From: Oceanospirillaceae bacterium
GTDB taxonomy: Bacteria > Pseudomonadota > Gammaproteobacteria > Pseudomonadales > Balneatricaceae
Length of the DNA: 64,000 bases
Direction: 5' to 3'
NCBI GenBank assembly: GCA_029938085.1
Contig: JAPYOS010000006.1
Coordinates: 1-64,000, forward strand
The translations under genes and the position numbers were made by a program. A model generated the notes under the pieces. It was given only the letters and a program-made list of their open reading frames with translations, ran no database searches and had not been told where the DNA came from. Positions 17,222-29,459 of the stretch are shown here, piece by piece (position 1 is the stretch's first letter; each line of letters begins with the position of its first letter).

Positions 17222-17995
17222 CTAAAGGTCGCAATTATAGTCGATGATTAGTGGCGCATGGTCAGAAAACCGTTGCTCGCGGTAAATGCGGGCATTGCGC
17301 ACGCTGCGGCGCAAATTGGGGGTGGTGATTTGATAATCTAAGCGCGCACCCTCGTTAAGCTTAAAGGCGCGATTGTAGTCGGGCCACCACGTAAACTGAC
17401 GTTCGTTTTGGTTGACCTGGCGAAAAGCATCGCAAAATTCCATTTGATAGAATATTTCATCCAACACTTCGCGTTCTTCGGGCAAAAATCCTGAGTTTTT
17501 CTGGTTAACGTACCAGCCAGAGAGGTCTGCCGGTTTATGGGCCGTATGTAGCGTACCGCAAAATATAAAGTCGCGACGTTTGCGCAAGGTTTTACGTAAG
17601 TGATTGCTAAATTGGTCCATAAATTCGTTTTTGGCGTCTTGCTTGTCATCATCACCAAGGCCCGTAGGCACGGACAATGAAGCGATACTGACTTTGTCGA
17701 AATCGGCTTGAATAAAGCGCCCCTCAAAGTCACAACCGGGGAAGCCAAGGCCGGTCATAATGGCTTTAGGCTGGTGGCGGCTGTAGATGGCTGTACCGCT
17801 ATAACCGTCTTCAAAGGCATCAAAAAAGTAGGCGTGCCAGCCGGCAGGGTGAAATAGGGGGTCGTCTAGCTGGTAGTCTTTTTCTCGGATATCTTGCAGG
17901 CAGACCACATCGGCGTCTTGCTCCACCATCCAGGTAAAGAGTCCGCGTTTGGCCGCTTGGCGTATGCCTTCGACATTTAAAGTAATAATGCGCAT
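17222..17995 (-). CDS. crc: Catabolite repression control protein Crc
   Basis: Crc, with Hfq, blocks translation of catabolic mRNAs in Pseudomonas and relatives. The 257-residue product has the exonuclease III/EEP fold but degenerate catalysis: exonuclease III GDxN is replaced by GTLH (147-150), the metal-binding glutamate by D35, and the catalytic tyrosine region reads SLSVP. N7, D220 and D245-H246 remain. Crc-like segments include ADFDKVSIASL, FLPEEREVLDEIF and RFSDHAPLIIDY. Position between rph and pyrE is the Pseudomonas crc locus. Confidence 0.9.
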   Translation of the reverse strand: MRIITLNVEGIRQAAKRGLFTWMVEQDADVVCLQDIREKDYQLDDPLFHPAGWHAYFFDAFEDGYSGTAIYSRHQPKAIMTGLGFPGCDFEGRFIQADFDKVSIASLSVPTGLGDDDKQDAKNEFMDQFSNHLRKTLRKRRDFIFCGTLHTAHKPADLSGWYVNQKNSGFLPEEREVLDEIFYQMEFCDAFRQVNQNERQFTWWPDYNRAFKLNEGARLDYQITTPNLRRSVRNARIYREQRFSDHAPLIIDYNCDL

Positions 17996-18185
17996 GGGTA
18001 TTGTCTAATCGCTCGCGTGGATCGGGCCTAAGTTAAGCCACATTCACGCATTTTGGGTGTAATTATTATTTCGAACTGATTGTATCACGGACTCAGCGGT
18101 GTGGCACACCAGGCCAGTTGCAGATTAATGCTATTTACTTTTATTTACGCGGCTAATTTAGTGCCTTAGCGGGCCCCGAAAAGTG

Positions 18186-18191
18186 TATAAT
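18186..18191 (+). promoter_or_regulatory. -10 element upstream of pyrE
   Basis: A consensus TATAAT lies 47 bases before the pyrE ATG in the crc–pyrE divergent region. A -35 at 16-18 bases upstream is not convincing. No obvious pyrimidine attenuator (leader peptide plus terminator) is visible. Confidence 0.35.
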
Positions 18192-18238
18192 GCGCGTTGT
18201 TTTGATGTGGCTACTGGCCGTTAAATAATGAGGAAAAT

Positions 18239-18895
18239 ATGAAAGACTACCAGCGTGAATTTATTGATTTTGCTATTGACCGTCAGGTGTTACGGTTTGG
18301 TGAGTTCACTTTAAAGTCTGGCCGTACAAGCCCTTACTATTTTAATTTTGGACTGTTTAACACCGGTTCAGCGTTGGCCAAACTAGGCCAGTATTTTGCC
18401 CAAGCGTTGGTTGATTCTGGCATTGAGTGTGATGTTATCTTGGGGCCTGCGTATAAAGGCATTCCCTTGGCCACCACCATGGCGGTGGCCTTGAGTGAAC
18501 ACCATGGTATCGACATGCCCTATGCCTTTAACCGCAAGGAAGCTAAAGCGCACGGCGAAGGGGGCTCTATTGTGGGTGCTGAATTAGCTGGACGAGTGGC
18601 CATTGTTGACGATGTGATCACTGCAGGCACAGCTATTCGTGAAGTAATGGCTATTATTGAGGCCCATCAGGCCACACCAACGGCTACTCTAATTGCCATT
18701 AACCGCATGGAACGTGGCCAAGGTGAGTTGTCGGCCATTCAAGAGGTGGAGCGGGATTACAACATGCAGGTCGTGAGCATCATCGACTTTGATAACATTC
18801 TTGAATACCTACAAGAGCAAGGTGGTCACCAGCAGCACATCGACGCGATGCTGGCCTACCGCAACGATTACGGCGTATCAAGCGCCGCGGTTTAG
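18239..18895 (+). CDS. pyrE: Orotate phosphoribosyltransferase PyrE
   Basis: PyrE converts orotate and PRPP to orotidine monophosphate in pyrimidine synthesis. The 218-residue product shows the N-terminal [19 protein letters not shown], the [15 protein letters not shown] loop and the PRPP motif [14 protein letters not shown], at positions typical of the family. The start is preceded by GAGGA. Its stop overlaps the stop of convergent slmA by four bases. Gene order rph–crc–pyrE is conserved in pseudomonads. Confidence 0.97.
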   Translation: MKDYQREFIDFAIDRQVLRFGEFTLKSGRTSPYYFNFGLFNTGSALAKLGQYFAQALVDSGIECDVILGPAYKGIPLATTMAVALSEHHGIDMPYAFNRKEAKAHGEGGSIVGAELAGRVAIVDDVITAGTAIREVMAIIEAHQATPTATLIAINRMERGQGELSAIQEVERDYNMQVVSIIDFDNILEYLQEQGGHQQHIDAMLAYRNDYGVSSAAV

Positions 18896-19476
18896 CGCAT
18901 TAAACTAGGGCTCAGTAGGGACCACTGGTTGGCCCAGTCCTGAGTTGGCTTGTGGCGAAAATCGGTGCGGCTAAACTGGCGTATGCGTCCTTCTGCTAGC
19001 GCCATGATCATGCTGGCCGTGACCGTAGGAGTGTCTTGCGTGCGCAGCCCTTCACGCATTTCAGCTTCACGTAAAATTTGTTTTAGTTGAGCTTCCAGTT
19101 TATCAAACATCTGACTGACGTTAGTGGCCAAGCGCTCCTTTTCACCCACAATAGCCTCGCCCGTAAGAATACGGCTAATGCCAGGATTGCGTTCAACGAA
19201 GGTGAGCAGTAGGGTGATAATTTGTTGGCACTGAGCAAGGGCGCCAAGATCCTGTTGTTGAATCAGCTTGGTACGGCTAAAAATGGTGTCTTCAATAAAA
19301 TCAATCAAGGCATCAAACATCTGCGCCTTACTGGCAAAATGCCGATATAAGGCCGCCTCTGAAACACCCACCTGCTTGGCAAGTGCAGCCGTGGTGATGC
19401 GGCTAGTGCGGTCTTCTAGCATCATCATAAGAGCATGAAGGATTTGTTCTTTGCGGGACGTTTTAGCTTGAGTCAT
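18892..19476 (-). CDS. slmA: Nucleoid occlusion factor SlmA
   Basis: SlmA is a TetR-fold DNA-binding protein that inhibits FtsZ assembly over the nucleoid. The 194-residue product has the N-terminal [15 protein letters not shown] helix and the helix-turn-helix [21 protein letters not shown] (a region at about residues 27-47), plus the [20 protein letters not shown] segment typical of SlmA. Its location next to pyrE, dut and coaBC is the same as in E. coli, which supports SlmA over another TetR regulator. Confidence 0.94.
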   Translation of the reverse strand: MTQAKTSRKEQILHALMMMLEDRTSRITTAALAKQVGVSEAALYRHFASKAQMFDALIDFIEDTIFSRTKLIQQQDLGALAQCQQIITLLLTFVERNPGISRILTGEAIVGEKERLATNVSQMFDKLEAQLKQILREAEMREGLRTQDTPTVTASMIMALAEGRIRQFSRTDFRHKPTQDWANQWSLLSPSLMR

Positions 19477-19519
19477 AAGGCGATTGGTTGTTCTTTGTTG
19501 TTATGGGTAAGTCTGATTG

Positions 19520-21819
<2,300 letters not shown>

Positions 21820-21842
21820 GCGGGTAATCTCCTGGGTTAAAT

Positions 21843-22307
21843 TTACTGGCGACCCGAGTGGCCAAAACCACCGGTGCCGCGAATGCTAGCATCAAAGTCT
21901 TCAACGATAGTTAAGTCGGCTTGCACCACGGGTACTAAAATCATCTGGGCGATGCGTTCGGCCGGTTCGATGACAAAGGTGGTGGCGCCACGATTCCAAC
22001 AGGATACCATGAGTTGGCCTTGGTAATCCGAATCGATAAGACCCACTAAGTTGCCCAATACAACGCCGTGTTTATGGCCCAAGCCGGAGCGAGGCAGCAA
22101 CATTGCGCACAGGCTCGGGTCTTCAATGTGAATTGCCATGCCGGTGGGAATGAGTTCGGTTTGACCTGGCTTGAGGGTAATTGGCGCGTCGATACACGCG
22201 CGTAAATCCATGCCTGCCGAGCCCTGTGTTGCGTAGGTGGGCAAAGGCATGTCTTGACCTAAGCGAGGGTCTAGTATTTTAACGGCAAGCTGCGGGCGTT
22301 GGGTCAT
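21843..22307 (-). CDS. dut: dUTP pyrophosphatase Dut
   Basis: Dut hydrolyses dUTP to dUMP, keeping uracil out of DNA and supplying thymidylate synthesis. The 154-residue trimeric-type enzyme shows the motifs [33 protein letters not shown] and the C-terminal arm [11 protein letters not shown], in order. It lies 25 bases downstream of coaBC, as in E. coli. Confidence 0.97.
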   Translation of the reverse strand: MTQRPQLAVKILDPRLGQDMPLPTYATQGSAGMDLRACIDAPITLKPGQTELIPTGMAIHIEDPSLCAMLLPRSGLGHKHGVVLGNLVGLIDSDYQGQLMVSCWNRGATTFVIEPAERIAQMILVPVVQADLTIVEDFDASIRGTGGFGHSGRQ

Positions 22308-22332
22308 GATGAAAGGGCCTTAAACAATTGAA

Positions 22333-23535
22333 TTAATGGGAACTAAGCTTGAAGATGGCGTCAATTAAACGCCGTGCCAGCGCAGGCTTAGATAACAAGG
22401 GTAGTTCGTCTACGCCGTCGGCGGTGACTAAGCTCACGCGGTTGTCATCGCTGTTAAAGCCGATGCTTGGGTCGGAAACGTCATTAGCAATAATCATTTG
22501 CACGGCCTTGGCTTTAAGCTTGGCTTGGGCATGCACAATGAGTTGTTGGGTTTCGGCTGCAAAACCAATATGAGTGGTGCTGGGGAATGTTTGAGCCATG
22601 GTGGCGAGGATGTCTGGGTTTTGGATCAGGGCTAAGTTTAGACCATGATCAGCATTGTGTTTCTTTAATTTTTGCTCGGCGGCCAGTGCAGGGCGGTAGT
22701 CGGAGACCGCTGCGCTAGCTATAAAAAAGTCTGCGCCAGGGCCTGCTTCAAGGCTGGCTGCTAGCATTTGTTGTGCGCTTTCAACGGCCACAAATGTGAC
22801 GTCTGTAGGTGCGGCAATGTGAGTGGGACCGGAGATTAAAACCACCTGAGCACCTTGATCACACGCTGCAACAGCTAAGGCGTAGCCCATTTTTCCAGAA
22901 CTGTGATTGCTGATGTAGCGCACTGGATCAATGGCTTCGCGGGTTGGACCCGCAGTAATAACTACTTTTTTGCCGCTTAGAAGGCCTTGCTCAAACTGGC
23001 TTTCTAGGGCGTGTAATAGTTGGCTAGGCTCTAGCATGCGGCCAGCACCTACGTCGCCGCAGGCCTGCTCACCCTCTGCGGGCCCCAATATTTGATAGCC
23101 TCGTTGTGTGAGTGTTTGCAGGTTAGTTTGCGTTGCAGAGTCTGCCCACATGGCTTGGTTCATGGCGGGTGCGAGTAACACAGGGGCACTGGTGGCTAGG
23201 CATAAGGTGGTTAATAGGTCGTCGGCTTGGCCTTGAGCTAAACGTGCCATCACGTTGGCTGTGGTGGGGGCGATGAGCAAAGCGTCGGCCCAGCGCGCCA
23301 GCTGGATGTGGCCCATGCCAGCTTCTGCTTCAGGATTTAGCAAGTGTTGGTGCACGGCATTACCCGACAAAGCTTGTAAGGTCAGTGGGGTGATGAATTC
23401 AGTGGCACCAGAGGTCATGACAACCTGTACTTGGGCACCGGATTTTTTTAGCAAACGCACTAGTTCGGCGCTTTTATAAGCAGCGATACCGCCACTAATG
23501 GCTACAATGATGTGTTTGTTAAACAGGCGGCCCAT
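22333..23535 (-). CDS. coaBC: Bifunctional phosphopantothenoylcysteine decarboxylase/synthetase CoaBC
   Basis: CoaBC performs two steps of coenzyme A synthesis: ligation of cysteine to 4'-phosphopantothenate and decarboxylation to 4'-phosphopantetheine. The 400-residue fusion has an N-terminal flavoprotein half (ISGGIAAYK, then PAMNQAMW) and a C-terminal synthetase half beginning at VVITAGPTREAIDPVRYI, followed by NHSSGKMGY and GFAAET. It heads the coaBC–dut–algC–argB run. The usual neighbour radC is missing here; a CBS-domain gene lies upstream instead. Confidence 0.96.
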   Translation of the reverse strand: MGRLFNKHIIVAISGGIAAYKSAELVRLLKKSGAQVQVVMTSGATEFITPLTLQALSGNAVHQHLLNPEAEAGMGHIQLARWADALLIAPTTANVMARLAQGQADDLLTTLCLATSAPVLLAPAMNQAMWADSATQTNLQTLTQRGYQILGPAEGEQACGDVGAGRMLEPSQLLHALESQFEQGLLSGKKVVITAGPTREAIDPVRYISNHSSGKMGYALAVAACDQGAQVVLISGPTHIAAPTDVTFVAVESAQQMLAASLEAGPGADFFIASAAVSDYRPALAAEQKLKKHNADHGLNLALIQNPDILATMAQTFPSTTHIGFAAETQQLIVHAQAKLKAKAVQMIIANDVSDPSIGFNSDDNRVSLVTADGVDELPLLSKPALARRLIDAIFKLSSH

Positions 23536-23598
23536 GGCGGCAATTAACCCAACAATTAACTGTGAATAAGGCCTCTACTTTAGCACAATTACCTTGTT

Positions 23599-24012
23599 TT
23601 AATCACAATCCTTGCAAATGAAATCGTTGACCGCGCGTAAAATATCTTTGCGACTAACTTGGCCGACTAACTTACCGTCTTCGACCACTGGGATGCGGCG
23701 TCGGCCACGGTGGATGAACTGTTCCGCTACGGCAATAATGTCGGTGTGGTCACTCACCGTATCCACTTTTTTTGTCATGAACTCACCCACCGTGCCGCCC
23801 ACTTCTTCTTCGTGGTAGGTTTTGTCTAAAATGCCTCTTAAGCAATCCACCTCAGACAAGACGCCCACCAACTGGTTGTCTTCGCCAATCACTGGGGCGC
23901 CAGAAACTTGGTTTTCAGAAAACGTTTTAATGGCGTCAAACAAAGGTGTGTCTACTCGAAAGGTAATCAGTTGCCGGGTCATGTAGTCGGCAACTTTAAC
24001 GGATTTTAGCAT
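23599..24012 (-). CDS. Two-CBS-domain protein
   Basis: The 137-residue protein is almost entirely a pair of CBS domains (about residues 5-60 and 75-130), which bind adenine nucleotides. Typical landmarks are SGAPVIGEDNQLVGVLSE in the first repeat and RRIPVVEDGKLVGQVSRKDIL in the second. It ends in CKDCD, an unusual cysteine pair at the C-terminus. ATG 24012 has AAAGGA 7 bases upstream, better than the in-frame TTG at 24018. What it regulates is unknown. Confidence 0.86.
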   Translation of the reverse strand: MLKSVKVADYMTRQLITFRVDTPLFDAIKTFSENQVSGAPVIGEDNQLVGVLSEVDCLRGILDKTYHEEEVGGTVGEFMTKKVDTVSDHTDIIAVAEQFIHRGRRRIPVVEDGKLVGQVSRKDILRAVNDFICKDCD

Positions 24013-24184
24013 GGTCAATTCCTTTGTTGGCTGGAGTCAGGTGTCTTTTATTTAGCTATAACCATAAACGTTTTAGTATGCCTGTCAACAGATGGAGACG
24101 AAAAATTTGCTTGAAAAGGTTTAACAATCATGGCTTTATTGACATTGTGAATTGACCAAATTAAGTGTGAGCTGTAAATAACCT

Positions 24185-24997
24185 ATGCCAGAATTGCCCG
24201 AAGTTGAAACCACGCGAGCGGGTGTTAGCCCGCATATCGAGGTACAAAAAGTAGTGCGTGTAACCGTTAGAGACGCGCGGTTACGCTGGCCAGTGCCCGA
24301 TGACTTAGCCCAACAGGTAGAGGGTGAGGTCTTACGGAAGGTAGTACGCCGCGGCAAGTATCTACTGTTCGAGTTTGATCAGGGTGCCATTATTGGCCAC
24401 TTAGGCATGACCGGCAGTATGCGTATTGTGGCCCATGACGAACCGCCGTCGTTTCACGACCACGTGGATTTAGTGTTTGAGAAAGTGACCCTCAGGTACA
24501 GAGATCCGCGGAGGTTTGGCTGTCTGTTATGGCAGCCGCACCCGGTCATGGAACATGCTTTGTTGGCTCACTTAGGCCCGGAGCCTTTGTCTGAAGAGTT
24601 TGATTTGGCGCATTTGTTAAATGTCTGTAAAGGCAAAAAACAGGCCATTAAAAGCTTGATTATGGACAGTAAAAAAGTAGTGGGGGTGGGCAATATTTAT
24701 GCCAACGAAGCCTTGTTTATGGCAGGCATTCACCCTCACCGTCAAGCCGGCCGAATTGCGGCTAAACGCTTAGATTTGTTGGTAGGGGCCTGTAAACAAG
24801 TGCTTGCTGCAGCCATTGAGCAAGGCGGCACAACGCTACGCAACTTTGTTGATAGCGATGGTAACCCTGGCTATTTTAAACAACAATTGCAAGTGTATGG
24901 GCGTGCAGGGCAGGCCTGTGTGGTTTGTAACCAGCCGTTAGTAGAAAGCCGGCTGGGCCAGCGTAGTACCGTATACTGTAAATTGTGCCAGCGTTAG
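24185..24997 (+). CDS. mutM: Formamidopyrimidine-DNA glycosylase MutM (Fpg)
   Basis: MutM removes 8-oxoguanine and ring-opened purines from DNA. The 270-residue product begins with the catalytic PELPEVETTR, has the conserved GHLGMTGSM, the helix-two-turn-helix region with NIYANEALF, and the C-terminal zinc finger with cysteines at CVVC and CKLC. All catalytic elements (P2, E3, zinc finger arginine) are present. It is convergent with DUF4404 and lies near coaD, the usual neighbourhood. Confidence 0.97.
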   Translation: MPELPEVETTRAGVSPHIEVQKVVRVTVRDARLRWPVPDDLAQQVEGEVLRKVVRRGKYLLFEFDQGAIIGHLGMTGSMRIVAHDEPPSFHDHVDLVFEKVTLRYRDPRRFGCLLWQPHPVMEHALLAHLGPEPLSEEFDLAHLLNVCKGKKQAIKSLIMDSKKVVGVGNIYANEALFMAGIHPHRQAGRIAAKRLDLLVGACKQVLAAAIEQGGTTLRNFVDSDGNPGYFKQQLQVYGRAGQACVVCNQPLVESRLGQRSTVYCKLCQR

Positions 24998-25004
24998 CTT
25001 GCCG

Positions 25005-25265
25005 TTAAATACCCATTTTGCCGAGTTGGTCCGCAATTTCTCGTATCGTCGAACTGAGACGCGGGAATTGCGCACTCAGCAGCAATGCGAAGTCTGACGC
25101 GTTTTGCGCTTGAGGCAGCTGAGTTTGTTGCGAGTTTGTGACTTGGTTCTGAATGTCTAGCAGCAGAGTTTTTAGTTGCTGTTGCACTTTTGGATCATCA
25201 ATTTGATGATCCGCTAATTCAGAGTGTAGCCGGCCTAGAAGTTCCTGTAGCTTTTTTGTTTCCAT
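25005..25265 (-). CDS. DUF4404 family small protein
   Basis: The 86-residue protein is predicted to be largely helical, with heptad-like leucines (KKLQELLGRLHSELADH) and a C-terminal STIREIADQLGKMGI. It fits DUF4404, a family without known function. ATG 25265 was chosen because GAGG ends 6 bases upstream; the in-frame TTG at 25271 has no room for a ribosome site. It follows the ferredoxin gene by 24 bases and is probably in the coaD–fdx transcript. Confidence 0.75.
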   Translation of the reverse strand: METKKLQELLGRLHSELADHQIDDPKVQQQLKTLLLDIQNQVTNSQQTQLPQAQNASDFALLLSAQFPRLSSTIREIADQLGKMGI

Positions 25266-25289
25266 ACTCAACCTCGCTGTTGTTACGGC

Positions 25290-26062
<773 letters not shown>

Positions 26063-26112
26063 TTAAGCCACAGTTTAAAGCGCATACTTTAAAACAGCGG
26101 AATACTAAATGA

Positions 26113-26118
26113 ATTATA
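26113..26118 (-). promoter_or_regulatory. -10 element upstream of coaD
   Basis: On the minus strand TATAAT lies within TATATAAT about 70 bases before the coaD ATG, in an AT-rich gap. The -35 region at 17 bases is weak (ATGTAT), so the call rests on the -10 alone. Confidence 0.3.
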
Positions 26119-26173
26119 TAAGCGATACAACAAAAATACATTAGCTATAAAAAACTAAATTCTTATAACTATA

Positions 26174-27172
26174 TTACATAAGCTGTTTGTTGCGGTTTTG
26201 CCACCAATTTTGCGCCAACGTTTGCGCTTCAACTTGACCCTTTGCTTGGTCTAGCAACACCAAACAAGCGGCGAGCGTGCTGATAACTGCAGCTTCACCA
26301 TACTGGTCTTGGTGCTCAGCACGCCATAACCTAACTAGCCTTAATGGGTCGAGATTTTGCTCTAGTGTGTCCCTCTTGGCAAGTGTTCGTTGCCATTCTT
26401 CGTCACTGGCCTGCTGCTCATCAACCCACTGTAAATGACAGTCGGCATCAGGGCGTATTTCTGCTTCACCCCCATCGCCTCGAATAGTGAGGCTACGGGG
26501 GTGTTGCAATAACATGGCCGTGTGCTGGTGTAGTGGCCCATAGGCGGGGTGAAATACACCATCAATGGTGTGTTTAGCCGCCAGCGGGTTTAACAGACGG
26601 GTTAAGGTATGCACCGGTGAGCGTAAACCAAAAATAGCCCGCAAACCAATTATGTGGTCTAGGGCTGGGCTCAGTTGTTGCAAACTCATAAAACTAAAGT
26701 TGTGTTGTTGCAGCTGAGTCTGGCATTGTTGCCAGTTTTGAGCAATAGGTACACCTATAGCTGTGAGAACATCTTCGCTATAAATACGCCCCTTTGTGTG
26801 GCCTTTGGCACCATGCATAAAGACCTTAATACCTTGGCCTGCGAGGGTCAATGCGGCCAGCAAAAACCAAGGCAAGTGACGTTTTTTACCGGCGTAGGTG
26901 GACCAATCCAAATCCACTTGTATGCCCGACACCAACGCAGGTGAGTAGTGATGATGGGCGCGCACCGCTTCCACAAATCCGGCCAGCTCTTGCGGGGTTT
27001 CTTCTTTCAAGCGTAGCAACATTAAGAAGGCGCCGAGCTGTTCGGGTTCAACTTGTTGTTGCAAGATCATCGCCATAGCGTCACGCGCCTCGGCTTGGGT
27101 TAGCGAACGGCTGCCACGCTTACCTTTGCCTAAAGCGCGGACATAGGGTGCAAACGCATGTTCAGTGGCCAT
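26174..27172 (-). CDS. YbiB-like TrpD2-family protein
   Basis: The 332-residue protein resembles the TrpD2/YbiB family, related in fold to anthranilate phosphoribosyltransferase but implicated in nucleic-acid binding rather than tryptophan synthesis. Visible features are the helical N-terminal domain with LTQAEARDAM and EQLGAFLMLLRLKEET, and the HGAKGHTKGRIYSEDVL segment. It starts at ATG 27172, overlapping the last 11 bases of the HAD gene, so translation is probably coupled. An in-frame extension to 27256 lacks support. Confidence 0.83.
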   Translation of the reverse strand: MATEHAFAPYVRALGKGKRGSRSLTQAEARDAMAMILQQQVEPEQLGAFLMLLRLKEETPQELAGFVEAVRAHHHYSPALVSGIQVDLDWSTYAGKKRHLPWFLLAALTLAGQGIKVFMHGAKGHTKGRIYSEDVLTAIGVPIAQNWQQCQTQLQQHNFSFMSLQQLSPALDHIIGLRAIFGLRSPVHTLTRLLNPLAAKHTIDGVFHPAYGPLHQHTAMLLQHPRSLTIRGDGGEAEIRPDADCHLQWVDEQQASDEEWQRTLAKRDTLEQNLDPLRLVRLWRAEHQDQYGEAAVISTLAACLVLLDQAKGQVEAQTLAQNWWQNRNKQLM

Positions 27173-27860
27173 GGATTTTTGCCACCGCGTCGCTGAGTTG
27201 ATGGAGGTTCTGAATCTCTTGGCTGGCGCTAGTTTGCCCTGCTGGCCAAACCGCATTGTTGGGGTTCATCCATATGGTGTGCATGCCCGCAGCTTGTGCG
27301 CCGGCAATGTCATGTTGTGGGTGGTCACCAATGTGGATAAACGCTTGGGGCGGCAAACCAGTGTGCTGCAAGGCGGCATCAAAAAATTTGGGATGAGGTT
27401 TGCTGACGCCGACTTGTGCAGAATTAAAGTAGAAATCAAATAAGTGATCTAAGCCCACGCGCTGTAAATCGGCATTACCGTTGGTCAAGGCGCCCACAAT
27501 GTAGTGTTTGCCAAGGGTTTGTAGCTGTTGTTGGGCACCGTTAAAAAAAAGCACGTCATTGCGGGCGCTAAAGTAAACCTCAAACGCCGCTTGTGCAAGG
27601 TTAGCCGCCGAGGCATAACCGCAGCGCTCTAAGCCCAACCGAATGAGGGCAATACGGCTTTGGCTGAGGTCGTGTTTTAACTGCGGCTGCTGTTGCCAAA
27701 TTTCGTCACGCAAGGCATCAATGCCTTGGTGGTCATAAGTCTCACTGAACTTGGGCGCGTGTTGTTGCATCCATACAAGCATCAATGTATTGGCCTTGGT
27801 GATAACGGGGCCAATGTCCCAAAGGGTGTCATCTAAATCAAAGGTAATGACTTTAATCAT
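27162..27860 (-). CDS. yigB: HAD-superfamily phosphatase, YigB-like
   Basis: This 232-residue HAD hydrolase has motif I FDLDDTLWD (residues 7-15), motif II ALTNGNAD and the motif III/IV region SKPHPKFF plus HIGDHPQHDIAGA. E. coli YigB acts on a riboflavin precursor phosphate and on FMN. Gene order dapF–DUF484–xerC–HAD is the same as E. coli dapF–yigA–xerC–yigB, supporting the name. It overlaps the end of xerC by 8 bases. Confidence 0.86.
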   Translation of the reverse strand: MIKVITFDLDDTLWDIGPVITKANTLMLVWMQQHAPKFSETYDHQGIDALRDEIWQQQPQLKHDLSQSRIALIRLGLERCGYASAANLAQAAFEVYFSARNDVLFFNGAQQQLQTLGKHYIVGALTNGNADLQRVGLDHLFDFYFNSAQVGVSKPHPKFFDAALQHTGLPPQAFIHIGDHPQHDIAGAQAAGMHTIWMNPNNAVWPAGQTSASQEIQNLHQLSDAVAKIHGH

Positions 27861-28824
27861 GGTTAGAATTCTCTGCCGACAAGTCTGCGGGTTTATGTGC
27901 CTGGGCTCTTGGGTGGGCTTGGTCGTATACTTTGGCTAAATGCTGGTAGTCTAAGTGAGTATACACTTGTGTGGTGCTGATGTTGCTATGGCCAAGCAGC
28001 TCTTGCACTGCGCGTAAGTCGCCGCTGGATTGCAATAGATGGCTGGCAAACGAATGCCGTAACATGTGTGGATGTAGGTGTTGACCTTGGGAGGCGGCCA
28101 TTTTGGCCATGCGTAACTGAATACCCCGTGGGCCCATACGTTGACCGCGGTGGTTAATGAAAAGGGCATTCGCATCGAGGCATTTAACGTGCTTGCGCTG
28201 TTGCAACCACTCATTGACGGCCTTGATGGCTTGGCGGCCCATGGGCAACTGACGGGTTTTGTTGCCTTTACCGGTCACCCGTAAAATGGCGTCGCCAAGG
28301 TCTAGGTCGAGTATATTCAGGCTCGCCAGTTCTGCTAGTCGTAAGCCGCACGAATAGGTGAGTTCAAGCAAGGCTTGATCACGTGTGGCCATAGGGTCAT
28401 TTTTGTCCGTTGGGCCGTCAAGGATCTGGCTAATTTGATCAGGGTCTAGGCTGTTGGGAAGTCGTCGGCCGGCTTTAGGAGCTTGTATTCCCGCCGCTGG
28501 GTTGTGCTTGGCGAGGCCATTTTGCATAAGGTAAGTAAATAAACTGCGCCAGCTGGAGAGCATGCGCTGCAAGCTTTTGGGGGACAAACCAGATTGGCGA
28601 GCCTGTGTCAGGGCGGCTCGTATAGTATCGGCTTGGGTGTCGCTCCATAGGTCGTGCTGGTGCGTTTGCATGGTGTTTATCAAACGCTGGATGTCGCGTC
28701 GATAAGCGGCAACAGTATGCTCGGAGTAGCGTTTGATATAAGCCAAATAGTGCAAATAATCTGCTACTGTTTGGTTTAAGCTAGCGCTAGGGTTTGGCAT
28801 TGTTAAGTTAAACGACCGAGGCAT
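27853..28824 (-). CDS. xerC: Site-specific recombinase XerC
   Basis: XerC, with XerD, resolves chromosome dimers at dif. The 323-residue tyrosine recombinase shows a SAM-like N-terminal domain (LAYIKRYSEHTVAAYRRDI) and the catalytic residues R (CGLRLAEL), K (GKGNKTRQLPM), H-x-x-R (HMLRHSFASHLL), H (LGHSNIS) and Y (QVYTH). Two starts are possible, ATG 28824 (overlapping DUF484 by 22 bases) and ATG 28800; neither has a strong ribosome site. Context, not an att site, identifies it as housekeeping XerC. Confidence 0.94.
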   Translation of the reverse strand: MPRSFNLTMPNPSASLNQTVADYLHYLAYIKRYSEHTVAAYRRDIQRLINTMQTHQHDLWSDTQADTIRAALTQARQSGLSPKSLQRMLSSWRSLFTYLMQNGLAKHNPAAGIQAPKAGRRLPNSLDPDQISQILDGPTDKNDPMATRDQALLELTYSCGLRLAELASLNILDLDLGDAILRVTGKGNKTRQLPMGRQAIKAVNEWLQQRKHVKCLDANALFINHRGQRMGPRGIQLRMAKMAASQGQHLHPHMLRHSFASHLLQSSGDLRAVQELLGHSNISTTQVYTHLDYQHLAKVYDQAHPRAQAHKPADLSAENSNHD

Positions 28825-29459
28825 CGCCCTGCTACGGCGGCAACGTGGTTAAGAAATAAGGTATCCAACTGTTGGTTGTAGTGGTCTTCGGTGTTGCTGG
28901 CAATAATGAGTACACCAAGGGCTGTGTCACCTAGGTATAAAGGCACAATAGCACAGGATTTGAGAGTACTTGAATGCTGGAACAGCTGTAGCAACTCTGG
29001 CCCCTTAAAGGCTTGGCAATAAGCCCAGTTTTTGTCCGCCAGGGCGATGATTTGTTGGTCACCTTGGGCATCGCTCAAATTGGGGTGCTTATCCGTATTT
29101 TCGACTTTGGAAAATAAGGCCAAGTGGGCCGCGTCGGCATGAAACTCGTTGATAAAACTTTGTTTGAGAGCCTCAGTGAGGGCGTTAAGGCTGGTGGCTG
29201 CAGCCAGTTCAATGACTAAACGTTTAGTTTTTTCAAACTGCACATCGTTACGCCGAGCGGTGCCTAAAATGTCCGACATCTTAGTGGCATAATCTTGTAA
29301 TTTATGGCGCATGACTTGCGTTTGGCGTTCAATCAACGACGTGGCTTGGCCGCAATTATGAGACAGTTCTATGTCGGCTAGTAGCTCAGGGTATTGGTTA
29401 AAAAAGTCTGGGTTTTGGCGCAAATAATCAGCCACATCTTGTTTGTCTAGCTGGCTCAT
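28803..29459 (-). CDS. DUF484 (YigA-like) GAF-type protein
   Basis: The 218-residue protein belongs to DUF484, a GAF-like family found between dapF and xerC in many proteobacteria; the function is unknown. The N-terminus ([22 protein letters not shown]) and the central coiled region before the GAF-like domain are typical. ATG 29459 overlaps the dapF stop as ATGA, the usual coupling; an upstream in-frame start at 29531 would lie inside dapF. Confidence 0.88.
   Translation of the reverse strand: MSQLDKQDVADYLRQNPDFFNQYPELLADIELSHNCGQATSLIERQTQVMRHKLQDYATKMSDILGTARRNDVQFEKTKRLVIELAAATSLNALTEALKQSFINEFHADAAHLALFSKVENTDKHPNLSDAQGDQQIIALADKNWAYCQAFKGPELLQLFQHSSTLKSCAIVPLYLGDTALGVLIIASNTEDHYNQQLDTLFLNHVAAVAGRCLGRLT

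Noticed and set aside
17222-17995. Annotation as exonuclease III (XthA)
   Set aside because: The fold matches, but several catalytic residues are substituted and the sequence and locus match Crc better.
27853-28824. Phage integrase and prophage boundary
   Set aside because: The tyrosine recombinase lies in the conserved dapF–DUF484–xerC–yigB order and no phage genes or att repeats are seen.
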